A stretch of 41,189 nucleotides of DNA, taken from contig CANJMF010000006.1 in the NCBI GenBank assembly GCA_947475895.1, positions 81,184 to 122,372 on the forward strand, read 5' to 3'. This DNA is from Fidelibacterota bacterium (GTDB lineage: Bacteria; Pseudomonadota; Alphaproteobacteria; Rhodospirillales; Rhodospirillaceae). This document shows, one piece after another, positions 32,744 through 41,060 of this stretch. Position numbers and translations under genes: made by a program. How positions within the stretch are numbered: position 1 is the stretch's first letter; each line of letters begins with the position of its first letter. The notes below the pieces were generated by a model. It worked only from the letters and a program-made list of their open reading frames with translations. It ran no database searches and had not been told where the DNA came from.

Positions 32744-33259
32744 ATGATGGATAACGCACCCGCGAGCACAAAAATGGCGTTCGCGCCTGGCGACATCGTC
32801 GTCTATCCCAGCCACGGTTTGGGCAAGGTCATAAGCATCGAAACTCAGCGCATCGGCGAACAAGAAGTAACGCTGTTCGTTATCAACTTCGAACGTGATC
32901 GCATGACTTTGCGCGTTCCACTTCACAAAGCCAAGACTTCGGGACTGCGAAACATTTCGACGAAACGCGTCATGCAAGCTGCATTAGCGATCCTCAAAGA
33001 ACCCGCCAGCCAGAAACGTATGATGTGGAATCGCCGCGCCGTCGAATACGCCACAAAAATCAATTCAGGCGATCCGATCTTGTTGGCGGAAGTCGTGCGC
33101 GATCTCAATCGTGCGGTTGGCGAACGCGAACGCTCGCACAGCGAGCGTCTCATCTACGAACAAGCGCTCGATCGTCTCACGCTGGAAGTCGCAGCCGTGG
33201 AACGGACAGAAGTTCAAACCGCCGTCGCAAAGCTTGAGCAGCTCTTAAAAGCCGCCTGA
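32744..33259 (+). CDS. CarD-family transcriptional regulator
   Basis: A 171-residue protein. After a short N-terminus the CarD/TRCF RNA-polymerase-interacting domain reads FAPGDIVVYPSHGLGKVISIETQ and LFVINFERDRMTLRVPLHKA, followed by GLRNIS. A helical C-terminal domain (about 75-171) binds promoter DNA at the upstream edge of the bubble. CarD homologues stabilise open complexes and control stringent and growth-rate responses in alphaproteobacteria. The ATG at 32744 follows ACGGAGTTCAA; ATG 32747 is adjacent. A rho-independent terminator follows at 33273-33307. Monocistronic. Confidence 0.93.
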   Translation: MMDNAPASTKMAFAPGDIVVYPSHGLGKVISIETQRIGEQEVTLFVINFERDRMTLRVPLHKAKTSGLRNISTKRVMQAALAILKEPASQKRMMWNRRAVEYATKINSGDPILLAEVVRDLNRAVGERERSHSERLIYEQALDRLTLEVAAVERTEVQTAVAKLEQLLKAA

Positions 33260-33272
33260 AGCAAAGGCCCTT

Positions 33273-33307
33273 AAAGCGTTATTCCCTTTAGCGGAATAAT
33301 GCTTTTT
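33273..33307 (+). terminator. Rho-independent terminator after carD
   Basis: AAGCGTTATTCC (33274-33285) pairs with GGAATAATGCTT (33293-33304), with one G-T wobble, around a 7-base loop and runs into TTTTT at 33303-33307. It starts 14 bases after the carD stop. Confidence 0.88.
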
Positions 33308-33318
33308 GCCGGCCCGCG

Positions 33319-34275
33319 CTAAGTCTCTGATTTTTGTGCGCCCTCTACGGCGCCCCCACGCCGGTCGGCGTCAAAACTCTGCGCTTCAATAAAAACGCGC
33401 GTGACGTCCGAGTGGGCGGCTTTGATGGCGCGCTCGATGTGTGTGACGATGCGTTCAACTTCGGACGCCGGCAGGGCGTCTTCGAAATCCAAACTCAAGG
33501 CGACAAAGACATCATTGGGTCCAAAATGCATTGTCATGGCCTGATTGAGTCCGACGACGCCGGGTGTGGCGCGCGCAATCCGATTGATGCCCAGGCGCGT
33601 ATCGTGACTGGCAGCTTCGCCGGTCAGCAGACTCTGACTCCGCGCCGCTAGAAATAGTGCCGTCACCGAAAGAATGACTCCGATAACGATGGAAGCAACG
33701 CCGTCAAGAATGGGGAGATCCAATTCCTCACTCAACAGCACGCCAAAGAAAGCGACGATCAGACCTAGAAGTGCCGCGCTGTCTTCAAAGAGAACGGTAA
33801 AAACCGTCGGATCTTTGCTCGACCGGATCGCGGCGAGCCACGACCGCCCTTCACGCTCTTCGTTAAACGATTTGAATGCGACAAGCCAAACGGCGCTTTC
33901 GAAAAGTGCGCTGACACCGAGAACGATATAATTGATCCATGCATCTTCGACGCTCGCCGGCGTGCGTACTTTTTCGATACCGCGCACAATTGAAATGACA
34001 GCGCCAACGCCGAAGATCAAAACGGCAACGACAAAGGTATAAAAATAGAGCTGCAGTCCATAACCGAAGGGGTGCTTGGCGCTAGGGGGTTTGGCGGCAC
34101 GACGAAGCCCAAAGAGCAACAGGAGCTGATTACCGGTATCGACAACCGAGTGGATCGCTTCGCTCAGCATCGCGGCACTTCCGGTTAATCCGGCCGCGCC
34201 AAACTTGGTAACTGCAATGGCGGCATTCCCCAGGAGTGCTGCATAAATGACGGTTCGGGAGGTGGGGGAGGCCAT
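33319..34275 (-). CDS. Cation diffusion facilitator (CDF) family metal transporter
   Basis: A 318-residue membrane protein with about six hydrophobic segments. The first metal site motif is SEAIHSVVDTGNQ in the second helix (His-x3-Asp) and the second is DGVASIVIGVIL in the fifth. HPFGYGLQLYFYTFVVA is the family's inter-helix signature. The C-terminal ~90 residues form the cytoplasmic ferredoxin-like dimerisation domain (HFGPNDVFVALSLDFED...). It exports Zn2+, Fe2+ or similar ions in exchange for protons. The exact metal is not readable. Its 3' end faces the carD terminator. Confidence 0.93.
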   Translation of the reverse strand: MASPTSRTVIYAALLGNAAIAVTKFGAAGLTGSAAMLSEAIHSVVDTGNQLLLLFGLRRAAKPPSAKHPFGYGLQLYFYTFVVAVLIFGVGAVISIVRGIEKVRTPASVEDAWINYIVLGVSALFESAVWLVAFKSFNEEREGRSWLAAIRSSKDPTVFTVLFEDSAALLGLIVAFFGVLLSEELDLPILDGVASIVIGVILSVTALFLAARSQSLLTGEAASHDTRLGINRIARATPGVVGLNQAMTMHFGPNDVFVALSLDFEDALPASEVERIVTHIERAIKAAHSDVTRVFIEAQSFDADRRGGAVEGAQKSET

Positions 34276-34464
34276 ATTCCATTTCGTGAGGAAAAGAAGC
34301 GCAAAGTCATTCTAAGCCACCAGACCACAAGATCTGGTAACAATTCAGAGAGATTCCAGGCTTTTGCAATGTGATCCGGGTATCCATAAGCCTCGGCCCC
34401 ATCTATAAGCTCTCCTCAGACGCATGCTCCGCGCAGCGCCCTAAACTCTCATAAGGTTATTTTT

Positions 34465-36396
34465 TTGGCATTTCCTCCAACGGCCCCGCCGCTCGCCCGC
34501 GCGCTGTCCGAGCGCGACTACAACGACCCAACATCCGTTCAGACTGCGGTCCTCGCTTCTGACGCAGTCGATCGCGACCTATTGGTCTCAGCGCAAACGG
34601 GATCCGGAAAGACGGTTGCGTTCGGGCTTTCGATTGCCACCACGCTTTTAGATGGCGCGCAGACGCTGGGCAAACCAGGCGACCCCATGGCGCTGATTGT
34701 CGCGCCGACCCGGGAATTGGCGCTGCAGGTTCAGCGCGAGCTCGTCTGGCTCTATCAATACATCGACGCAAAAATTGTCGCATGCGTCGGTGGGATGGAT
34801 CCGCGCGCAGAAAAGCATCAGCTGTATGCCGGCTGTCATGTCGTCGTCGGCACACCGGGCCGTTTGCGTGACCACCTCGAGCGCAACAATCTGAAGATCA
34901 ATGCGCTTAAAGCTGTCGTTCTGGATGAAGCTGACGAAATGCTTGACTTGGGATTCCGCGAGGATCTTGAGTTCATTCTCGAAGCAACGCCGAAAGAACG
35001 GCGCACGCTGTTGTTCTCGGCAACGCTTCCCCGCGAAATCGTGAATATGGCGAAGCGTTATCAAAGCAACGCGCTTCGCATTGAAGCGTCGGGCGGCGGT
35101 CGCGCTCACGCCGATATTGAATACCGTGCAATGCGGATCGCACATCAAGACGCAGTCCATGCTGTGGTCAATGTTGTGCGCTTTGTCGATTCACCAGCGT
35201 CGTTGGTATTTTGTAATACGCGCGACGGCGTACGCCACCTTCATGCCGCTCTCGTCGAGCGCGGTTTTTCGGCCGTGTCCCTCTCCGGCGAATTCAGCCA
35301 AACCGAACGCAACCATGCCCTTCAAGCATTGCGCGACGGGCGTGCGCGCGTTTGCGTTGCTACCGACGTCGCTGCGCGCGGCATCGACCTTCCAAATCTT
35401 GGACTCGTCATTCACGCCGATCTACCAAACGATGCGGAAACACTGCAGCATCGCAGCGGACGGACAGGACGCGCCGGCCGCAAGGGCGTTAGCGTGCTTC
35501 TCATTACGCCTGCGCATCATCGCCGTAGTGAACGCTTACTCGCAAATGCCGGCATTAAAGCCGCTTGGGTCAATCCGCCCACGCCAGACGCCATTCGTAA
35601 AATCGACAACGAGCGTTTGCTGCAAAGCCTGCTCACGGCGGAATCTGGCGGCGCCGATGATATGACATTAGCCAAGGAACTTTTGGCCAAACGTTCACCC
35701 GAAGACATTGCAGCTGCTTTGGTGCGTATTTACCGCTCACAATTACCCGCGCCGGAAGATGTTATGGAAACGGGCATGCCGGGTCCACGCGACACTAAAA
35801 GCGGGCTTGCCAATAGCGTGTGGTTCCGACTCAACGTCGGCCGTCAGCGCAAAGCCGATCCAAAATGGTTGATCCCGGAAATTTGCCGTCAAGGCGGCAT
35901 CACGAAACGCGAAATCGGCGCGATCCGGATCTTCGATGACGAAACCAAATTCGAGATCGACGCCTCTATCGCCGACAAATTCGCCGAACGTATCGGCAAG
36001 GTGACGAAAGGCGATATTTTCATCGGTCCAACCGAAGCGCCCGCGGACGGCGGACATGCGCGCCGCCCGCAACCCCATCAGGGCGAGAAGAAAGACTGGA
36101 AGCAAAAGCATTCTGGCAAAAGCACCCACGGTGCGCCGGCAGGCGAACCCTCGCGCGACAAACCGAAATGGGCCGGTAAACCAAAGCATTACGGAAATAA
36201 ACCCGAAGGGCAGAAGCACGACGGCAAACCGAAGTACGAGGGCAAGGCAAAGTACGAGGGCAAGGCAAAGTACGAGGGCAAGGCAAAGTACGATGGCAAG
36301 CCAAAGTTCGCCGGCAAGCCCAGCGGGGGCAAACACTCTGGTAAGCCCGGTGGTGGGTTTAAGAAGCCGGCTAAAGCACATTCACGCGCCGAGTAA
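34465..36396 (+). CDS. DEAD-box RNA helicase with DbpA-type RNA-binding domain and repetitive Lys/Gly tail
   Basis: A 643-residue helicase. The core carries SAQTGSGKT (motif I, near 43), APTRELALQ (Ia), TPGRLRD (Ib), DEADEM (II, near 154), SATLP (III), ATDVAARGID (V) and HRSGRTGRAGR (VI). A DbpA-type RNA-recognition domain (about 450-520: WFRLNVGRQRKADPKWLIPEIC) follows, then a disordered tail rich in Lys, Gly, Pro and His (about 530-643) containing 6-residue repeats of the KYEGKA type. It probably remodels rRNA or structured mRNA in ribosome assembly or at low temperature. It starts with TTG at 34465, preceded by ATAAGGTTATTTT; no better ATG fits. The DEAD core begins early, so the N-terminus is short. 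Confidence 0.94.
   Translation: MAFPPTAPPLARALSERDYNDPTSVQTAVLASDAVDRDLLVSAQTGSGKTVAFGLSIATTLLDGAQTLGKPGDPMALIVAPTRELALQVQRELVWLYQYIDAKIVACVGGMDPRAEKHQLYAGCHVVVGTPGRLRDHLERNNLKINALKAVVLDEADEMLDLGFREDLEFILEATPKERRTLLFSATLPREIVNMAKRYQSNALRIEASGGGRAHADIEYRAMRIAHQDAVHAVVNVVRFVDSPASLVFCNTRDGVRHLHAALVERGFSAVSLSGEFSQTERNHALQALRDGRARVCVATDVAARGIDLPNLGLVIHADLPNDAETLQHRSGRTGRAGRKGVSVLLITPAHHRRSERLLANAGIKAAWVNPPTPDAIRKIDNERLLQSLLTAESGGADDMTLAKELLAKRSPEDIAAALVRIYRSQLPAPEDVMETGMPGPRDTKSGLANSVWFRLNVGRQRKADPKWLIPEICRQGGITKREIGAIRIFDDETKFEIDASIADKFAERIGKVTKGDIFIGPTEAPADGGHARRPQPHQGEKKDWKQKHSGKSTHGAPAGEPSRDKPKWAGKPKHYGNKPEGQKHDGKPKYEGKAKYEGKAKYEGKAKYDGKPKFAGKPSGGKHSGKPGGGFKKPAKAHSRAE
36232..36303 (+). repeat. 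In-frame 18-bp tandem repeat in the helicase tail
   Basis: The 18-bp unit AAGTACGAGGGCAAGGCA occurs three times exactly (36232-36285) and a fourth time with three changes (36286-36303). It encodes KYEGKA x3 then KYDGKP. A region such as this can gain or lose units by slippage without breaking the frame. Confidence 0.95.
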
Positions 36397-36434
36397 CGGT
36401 ACACGACTTCTAGCCGACACCGCGTGCGTTTACG

Positions 36435-37694
36435 CTACTTCGTAAACGCAGCCACCAATTCCACATGATGCGACCAGGTGAATTGGTCGACGGCCTTCAC
36501 GCTGTCGAGCACATACCCTCCCTCAACGAGGATGCGGGCATCGCGGGCGAAAGTCACCGGATTGCAAGAGACGGCGACAAGTCTCGGGATTTTGCTCAGA
36601 GCCAACTCCTTCACTTGCTCCTCCGCTCCAGCGCGCGGCGGATCAAAAACCAGCGCGTCATAGCCGCTGGCTTCATCACGACCGAGGGGATTGCGGAAGA
36701 GATCGCGGTGTACGGCATTTAACGACTTTGCGCCCTTGGACTTGTTAAGCGCGCGAATGGCAGGGCCGACACTTTCATAGGCATCGACAGATCCGCGCTC
36801 CAGCATATGTCCCGTGAACGTGCCGCACCCGGAAAAGAGATCAGCGAATTTTCCAGTCATTGGCAACACGTCCATCACCGCCGCGACCAGAGCATGTTCT
36901 CCTACTAGCGTGGGCTGCAAAAAAGCCAGCGGCGGAAGCGCCACATCGAGTGAACCGAACTTTGCTTGCAGCGGTCTTATCTCAATTTGCACCTCGGCTT
37001 CATCATGCTCGCGGGCGCGCCAGGACATCCGACTGATGCCAGACGCTTGCACAAGGTCCGCCGCCGCCTCATGCATCTGAAGATCGGGCACGCCCTTCTC
37101 GCCTACGGGTCCGGTAATGACGACTTCCGATAAGCCATTAATGCTTTGGACAAAAACGTCGACGGTTTTTCCCTCTTGAAGGGCCGGAGCTAGCGCAGTT
37201 TCTAGCTTCAACCGTAATTGGAGTATAAGGGGATCAAGAACGAGGCATGACGTGATGTCCGTGATGTCGTGCGAGCGGCGCCGAAAGTAGCCAAGTCGCA
37301 CTGTACTGTTGCGCTTAGTCGCGGCAAACGTGGCGCGGCGCCGATTTCCGCCGGGAAGAAAAAGCGGGTCGTGCCAAATCTTAGGCGATAACCCTTGCCG
37401 CTCCAAAGCGACGCGGACAATTTCGACTTTCCAATTTCTGTAAAATTCTTCAGTCGCATGCTGAAGCGAGCAACCGCCGCATACGGCATAGTGCTGGCAT
37501 GGCGCCGTTAAACGATGAGGCGAGTGAGCAACAACCTCAATCAGATCACCACGAAGGACTCCGCCCGTCTTGCGAACTTTTGCTCGAATGCTGTCCCCGG
37601 GCAACGTGCGGTCGATATAGACGCGCCCTTGTTCGGATTGGTGGATGCCATCGCCCGTGAGGCCGAGTTCATGAATGAGAAGATCGTCAGCCAC
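36435..37694 (-). CDS. 23S rRNA m5U methyltransferase, RlmD/TrmA family
   Basis: A 419-residue enzyme. A short TRAM-type N-terminus leads to the 4Fe-4S cluster cysteines in CQHYAVCGGCSLQH (near 66-77), with the fourth Cys in DITSCLVL. The methyltransferase domain has DLFSGCGTFTGHML (motif I, near 290), FDPPRAG (motif IV) and SCNPVTFARD with the catalytic Cys. A Glu in the last helix (HVELVAAF) completes the family pattern. It methylates C5 of uridine in rRNA; which site is unclear. The start is GTG at 37694, without a clear ribosome-binding site, so the true start may differ slightly. It is shorter than E. coli RlmD (433). Confidence 0.9.
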   Translation of the reverse strand: MADDLLIHELGLTGDGIHQSEQGRVYIDRTLPGDSIRAKVRKTGGVLRGDLIEVVAHSPHRLTAPCQHYAVCGGCSLQHATEEFYRNWKVEIVRVALERQGLSPKIWHDPLFLPGGNRRRATFAATKRNSTVRLGYFRRRSHDITDITSCLVLDPLILQLRLKLETALAPALQEGKTVDVFVQSINGLSEVVITGPVGEKGVPDLQMHEAAADLVQASGISRMSWRAREHDEAEVQIEIRPLQAKFGSLDVALPPLAFLQPTLVGEHALVAAVMDVLPMTGKFADLFSGCGTFTGHMLERGSVDAYESVGPAIRALNKSKGAKSLNAVHRDLFRNPLGRDEASGYDALVFDPPRAGAEEQVKELALSKIPRLVAVSCNPVTFARDARILVEGGYVLDSVKAVDQFTWSHHVELVAAFTK

Positions 37695-37841
37695 GCGACG
37701 CTTTCACCAGGGCGGAAGAACGATGACACCTAGATAACAGTACGGTGACGCGCTTGGGCAATTAAATGCGGCCGGGCGCGAATCTCCTGCCCTCTCGCTG
37801 GCAACCCTGCGTCTCGCAGAGTTGGAGGGCGGACTCCCGAA

Positions 37842-37976
37842 TTAGGCGTAGCGCGCCTCTCGTTGCGCTTCCATATCGGCAATGGTTCTCCAGAAGCCCA
37901 GCATTTTGAAATCAAACGCGGCAAAAGCGTTGAATGCCAGCAAGCCGATGACCATTGCAGGCTCGGCCTTGTTCAT
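37842..37976 (-). CDS. Possible 44-aa small protein
   Basis: A short frame ending ...FWRTIADMEAQREARYA, starting at an ATG at 37976 (a TTG at 38075 would give 77 residues). It has an amphipathic helix with aromatic residues (AFNAFAAFDFKMLGFW). No ribosome-binding site precedes either start and I do not recognise a family. It is kept only because the composition is protein-like and the gap is otherwise empty. Confidence 0.3.
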   Translation of the reverse strand: MNKAEPAMVIGLLAFNAFAAFDFKMLGFWRTIADMEAQREARYA

Positions 37977-38151
37977 AACGCAGAGATTGAGAAGATGAAT
38001 ATGGGTCGTAGCGGCTCGGGACATGGTGCAGAGACATCCGTAAAGTGATCGTGCAACGTCACTGTCCTCTGCCAAGGTTAAGAGAAAGAGAATCGTTTGA
38101 GCAATAATACCGTCAGAAATAAACGCCCTGGTTGAATCGGCAACATCGCGC

Positions 38152-38177
38152 CGGAGGCGCGCTCTCGCGCCCCTCCG
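38152..38177. terminator. GC-rich hairpin downstream of the DUF1993 gene
   Basis: CGGAGGCGCGC (38152-38162) pairs with GCGCCCCTCCG (38167-38177), one mismatch, around a TCTC loop. It sits 16 bases after the DUF1993 stop on the minus strand. It has no T run there; on the plus strand it is followed after 5 bases by AATTTT. A terminator role is likely but the direction is unsure. Confidence 0.45.
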
Positions 38178-38193
38178 TGCAATTTTCCGGATT

Positions 38194-38700
38194 CTAGGGA
38201 TTACCTAGGAAGTCGCGCTTGCCGATCTCGACACCGTTGTGGCGAAGAATGTTGTAGGCCGTCGTCACGTGAAAATAAAAATTTGGAATGGCGTGACCCA
38301 AAAGAAACTGCATTCCCTTGAAATGCGTTTCTTTGTCTCCCCGCTTCCTCACAATATCTTTTCCTTCAGTTCCGTCGATCTGTTCGGGCGTAACCGTTTG
38401 TATGAAAGCGATGGTCTTAGCGACGCGCGATTTCAAGTCGCTCAGCGTCGCTTCATTGTCCTCATAAACGGGAGCGTCAATGCCCGCCAAATTGGCAACC
38501 ACCCCTTTCGCCGCGTCGCAAGCAATCTGGATTTGTCTGGTCATGGGCAGCATATCTGGAAACAGCCGGTAGGCCGTCAGCGCATCGGGCGCGAGTTTTT
38601 TCGCGGCGCTGTGAGCTTGCGCCTTATCGAGGATATTCATCAAATTGCCGAGGATGTTGACAAAGCGCGGCACGCTCGCCTGGAACATGGAAATGGTCAT
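38194..38700 (-). CDS. DUF1993 family protein
   Basis: A 168-residue, all-helical cytoplasmic protein. Conserved family segments are FVNILGNLMNILDKAQ, RLFPDMLPMTRQIQIACDAAKG, DNEATLSDLKSRVAKTIAFI and FLLGHAIPNFYFHVTTAYNILRHNGV. The last contains His/Tyr residues at positions reminiscent of DinB-type four-helix bundles. Its function is unknown. GTAGGGTTTTCC precedes the ATG. It is monocistronic. Confidence 0.88.
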   Translation of the reverse strand: MTISMFQASVPRFVNILGNLMNILDKAQAHSAAKKLAPDALTAYRLFPDMLPMTRQIQIACDAAKGVVANLAGIDAPVYEDNEATLSDLKSRVAKTIAFIQTVTPEQIDGTEGKDIVRKRGDKETHFKGMQFLLGHAIPNFYFHVTTAYNILRHNGVEIGKRDFLGNP

Positions 38701-38810
38701 GGAAAACCCTACTGTTGCGGCACGACAGGATGATCGCGCTTAGGAAAGTTGTCGTGGCGATATTAGAAGCGAGGACGGTCTAGAGCACCAGCACTTTAAG
38801 AACCAGCGCG

Positions 38811-40007
38811 CTATTGCGCCGCCACCAGCCGGGGCGAGCTGAGCACGAAAAAAGATAGAATTGCCGCACCTACCGCACACGCCGCAATGGCACCAACCAT
38901 CGGCGCCGCCGTTCCGTCGAAGAACAAGCTGACGATGATCATGACAATTCCGCCAGTCAGCATCTGCAACGTGCCACCCAAGGACGCGGCCATACCGGCA
39001 ATGGGGCCCTGGTCATCCAGCGAAAGAACCATTGTCGCGGGTATCACCAGCCCGAGGAAAGCGAAGGATGGAAATAGCAGCGCCATGACAACCACCAAAC
39101 TATCGATGCCGAGCGCCGTCGTCGCGAGCAAGGCTACAGCAAACGCGGCGTAGAAACCGACGGAGACTCCCACAACACGCGTCATACCAAATCGCTCGCC
39201 GAGCGCCGCGGCAAATTGCGACGCACCAATGAAGCCGACGGCGTTGATCGAAAACGCTAGGCCATACTGCATCGGCGTAAGATGGAAATGCGTGATGTAG
39301 ACAAAGGACGAACTGGCCAGGAAGGCAAAGAAGCTCTCCATTCCCAGGCCGCCGATAAACGTCAGCCCCAAAAACCGGCGATGACGCAAAAGGTGCGCAA
39401 AACTACGCAAAACCTCGCTCACACTGACCTTAATGCGATCCTCAGCGGCTCGCGTTTCCGGGAGCACGTACGCTGTCAGAAACAGCGAAAGAACGGTGGC
39501 AACAGCAAGAACGATAAAGATCGCCCGCCAACCGACCACCACGATCAGGCCGCTTCCCGTCAGTGGCGCAAGGATTGGAGAGACACTGAACACCAGCATG
39601 ACAAGGGACATCAGCCGTGTGGCTTGCGTGCCGGTATGCAAGTCGCGAATGATCGCCCTCGGGATAACCGCGACGGATGCGGCGCCTATTCCCTGCACAA
39701 CGCGGAAGAAAATAAGGGTTTCGATGGTTGGGGCCACGGTACAGCCGAGCGATCCCAGCAAGAAGACGGTCAAGCCAAAGTAAAGCGGCCGCTTGCGCCC
39801 TACCATGTCCGAAATCGGGCCGTAGACCAGTTGGCAAACCCCGAATGCCACAAAAAATGCCGTTAATGTCATCTGCGTTGCTGACGTTGATGCGCGCAAG
39901 TCGGCTGCGATAGTCGGCAAAGCCGGAAGATACATATCGATCGCAAACGGTCCCACGGCCGACAACAGGCCCAGAACAATCGCCATACTCGCAAAACTCA
40001 AACGCAT
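38811..40007 (-). CDS. Bcr/CflA-family MFS multidrug exporter
   Basis: A 398-residue protein with about 12 transmembrane segments. The Bcr/CflA features are FAIDMYLPALPTIAADL in helix 1, GVCQLVYGPISDMVGRKRPLYFGL (motif A) and RVVQGIGAASVAVIPRAIIRD in helices 4-5. Relatives export chloramphenicol, bicyclomycin or sulfonamides by proton antiport. The substrate is unknown here. The sequence is intact and ends near the DUF1993 gene's promoter region. Confidence 0.93.
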   Translation of the reverse strand: MRLSFASMAIVLGLLSAVGPFAIDMYLPALPTIAADLRASTSATQMTLTAFFVAFGVCQLVYGPISDMVGRKRPLYFGLTVFLLGSLGCTVAPTIETLIFFRVVQGIGAASVAVIPRAIIRDLHTGTQATRLMSLVMLVFSVSPILAPLTGSGLIVVVGWRAIFIVLAVATVLSLFLTAYVLPETRAAEDRIKVSVSEVLRSFAHLLRHRRFLGLTFIGGLGMESFFAFLASSSFVYITHFHLTPMQYGLAFSINAVGFIGASQFAAALGERFGMTRVVGVSVGFYAAFAVALLATTALGIDSLVVVMALLFPSFAFLGLVIPATMVLSLDDQGPIAGMAASLGGTLQMLTGGIVMIIVSLFFDGTAAPMVGAIAACAVGAAILSFFVLSSPRLVAAQ

Positions 40008-40185
40008 CCGAAAATCTCCAGCCTTTGCGGCAACCTACGTCGCGCAAAAAAATATTGGGGGGTAAAAAATTGACGGCAGAGGGACGTGTCAGGCCCTCTC
40101 CCTGCAGCGCTTACAGTATAGCCATGTCTGCGGAAGAGCCAGCCAGGAACACATCTCGACAGGCACGTACGGTGGAATGGACGTA

Positions 40186-40653
40186 CTAAGCAACCTGCAG
40201 CGCGTCGGCACCGATTTCGTAATAGCCTTGCTGGTTTAACGCGAATGACCGGCGGCGTGCCGACATAATCGCCATCTGCAATTTATTGACGGTGAATGGT
40301 TTCACGAGGAATGCATTCACGTCGAGGCGACGCGCCACACTTGCGATGTTCGCCGAGGCCAGCCCGGACATCAGCAAGACGCACATATCCGGACGGAAAT
40401 TCCGTGCCACCGTTGTCGTTCGGATTTGATACAGCAGTTCAAGCCCGTTGCCTTCGGGCATGCAAACGTCGGCGATAACGCAATCAAAGCGCTCACGGTT
40501 GTTTGCAATCAGCGTGAACCCCTCCATGCCGGTGCGGGCTACGGTGACCTTCTTGGCACCCAGCCTTCCGAGCAAGTGCGACATACTTTCAATTGTGGAA
40601 GTGTCGTCATCGACAACAAGGACGCTTAAGTCTTCGAGCATCGAGCAACTCAT
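40186..40653 (-). CDS. Single-domain response regulator (CheY-like receiver)
   Basis: A 155-residue receiver domain. LVVDDDTSTIESM provides the acidic pocket, VIADVCMPEGNG the phosphorylated Asp (near 61), LLMSGLAS the conserved Ser and AFLVKPFT the Lys (near 116). A tail of about 25 residues follows the domain, without a DNA-binding output. Such stand-alone receivers relay phosphoryl groups or bind partner proteins. No histidine kinase lies nearby. The first ATG (40653) is used; a second at 40641 is possible and neither has a good ribosome-binding site. Confidence 0.9.
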   Translation of the reverse strand: MSCSMLEDLSVLVVDDDTSTIESMSHLLGRLGAKKVTVARTGMEGFTLIANNRERFDCVIADVCMPEGNGLELLYQIRTTTVARNFRPDMCVLLMSGLASANIASVARRLDVNAFLVKPFTVNKLQMAIMSARRRSFALNQQGYYEIGADALQVA

Positions 40654-41060
40654 AAGTCAGAAAAACGATACGGCCATTTTCCCAATGCTTCGTGATCAAA
40701 GTCTTAAAAGAGTTGGCTCGTATGAAGCATTCCACGGAATATCTATTATATTTGCATTCGGAGATCACGGCGCACCCCACCCCCAGTTGCTTTTCTCGCT
40801 GCCGAGCAGCTTATTAAACGCTGAGTTGGGTAGACGCAGCGAAACTCGCATGTCCTGCTGTCTTTCATTTCTTGAGTAAGCGCACTGTTCGAAATGCATC
40901 AATGCGCTGCCTGCTCCGTTTCGCGAAAATTGCGTGGCTCGACGGTCACGTATGAATGATTTTCGCTCGACATGAGGTGGTCGGAGCGCGCGACGACTAG
41001 GCGCACGCTACTATTTACTTTGAAGAAATGGTCGCGGAGGCTTGACCTGACGGCTTTTTT
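40654..41060. other. 407-bp gap between the response regulator and the IS element
   Basis: No convincing gene was found. A 31-codon ATG frame starting near 40720 has no ribosome-binding site. The inverted words CGTGATC and GATCACG flank it about 70 bases apart. The promoter of the response regulator should lie at the left end. Composition is more mixed than in the coding neighbours. Confidence 0.4.

Noticed and set aside
35743-36381. 212-codon minus-strand frame with LVLCLALVLCLA repeats
   Set aside because: It is the reverse of the helicase's KYEGKA repeats; the apparent membrane protein is an artefact of the tandem DNA.
37777-37830. Nested hairpins CAAC/GTTG and CTGCG/CGCAG before the m5U methyltransferase gene, at first taken for a tRNA
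   Set aside because: The cloverleaf cannot be completed: there is no T arm or acceptor pairing in either strand.
39282-39866. 194-codon plus-strand frame
   Set aside because: It is antisense to the Bcr/CflA transporter; highly charged low-order sequence typical of a shadow frame.
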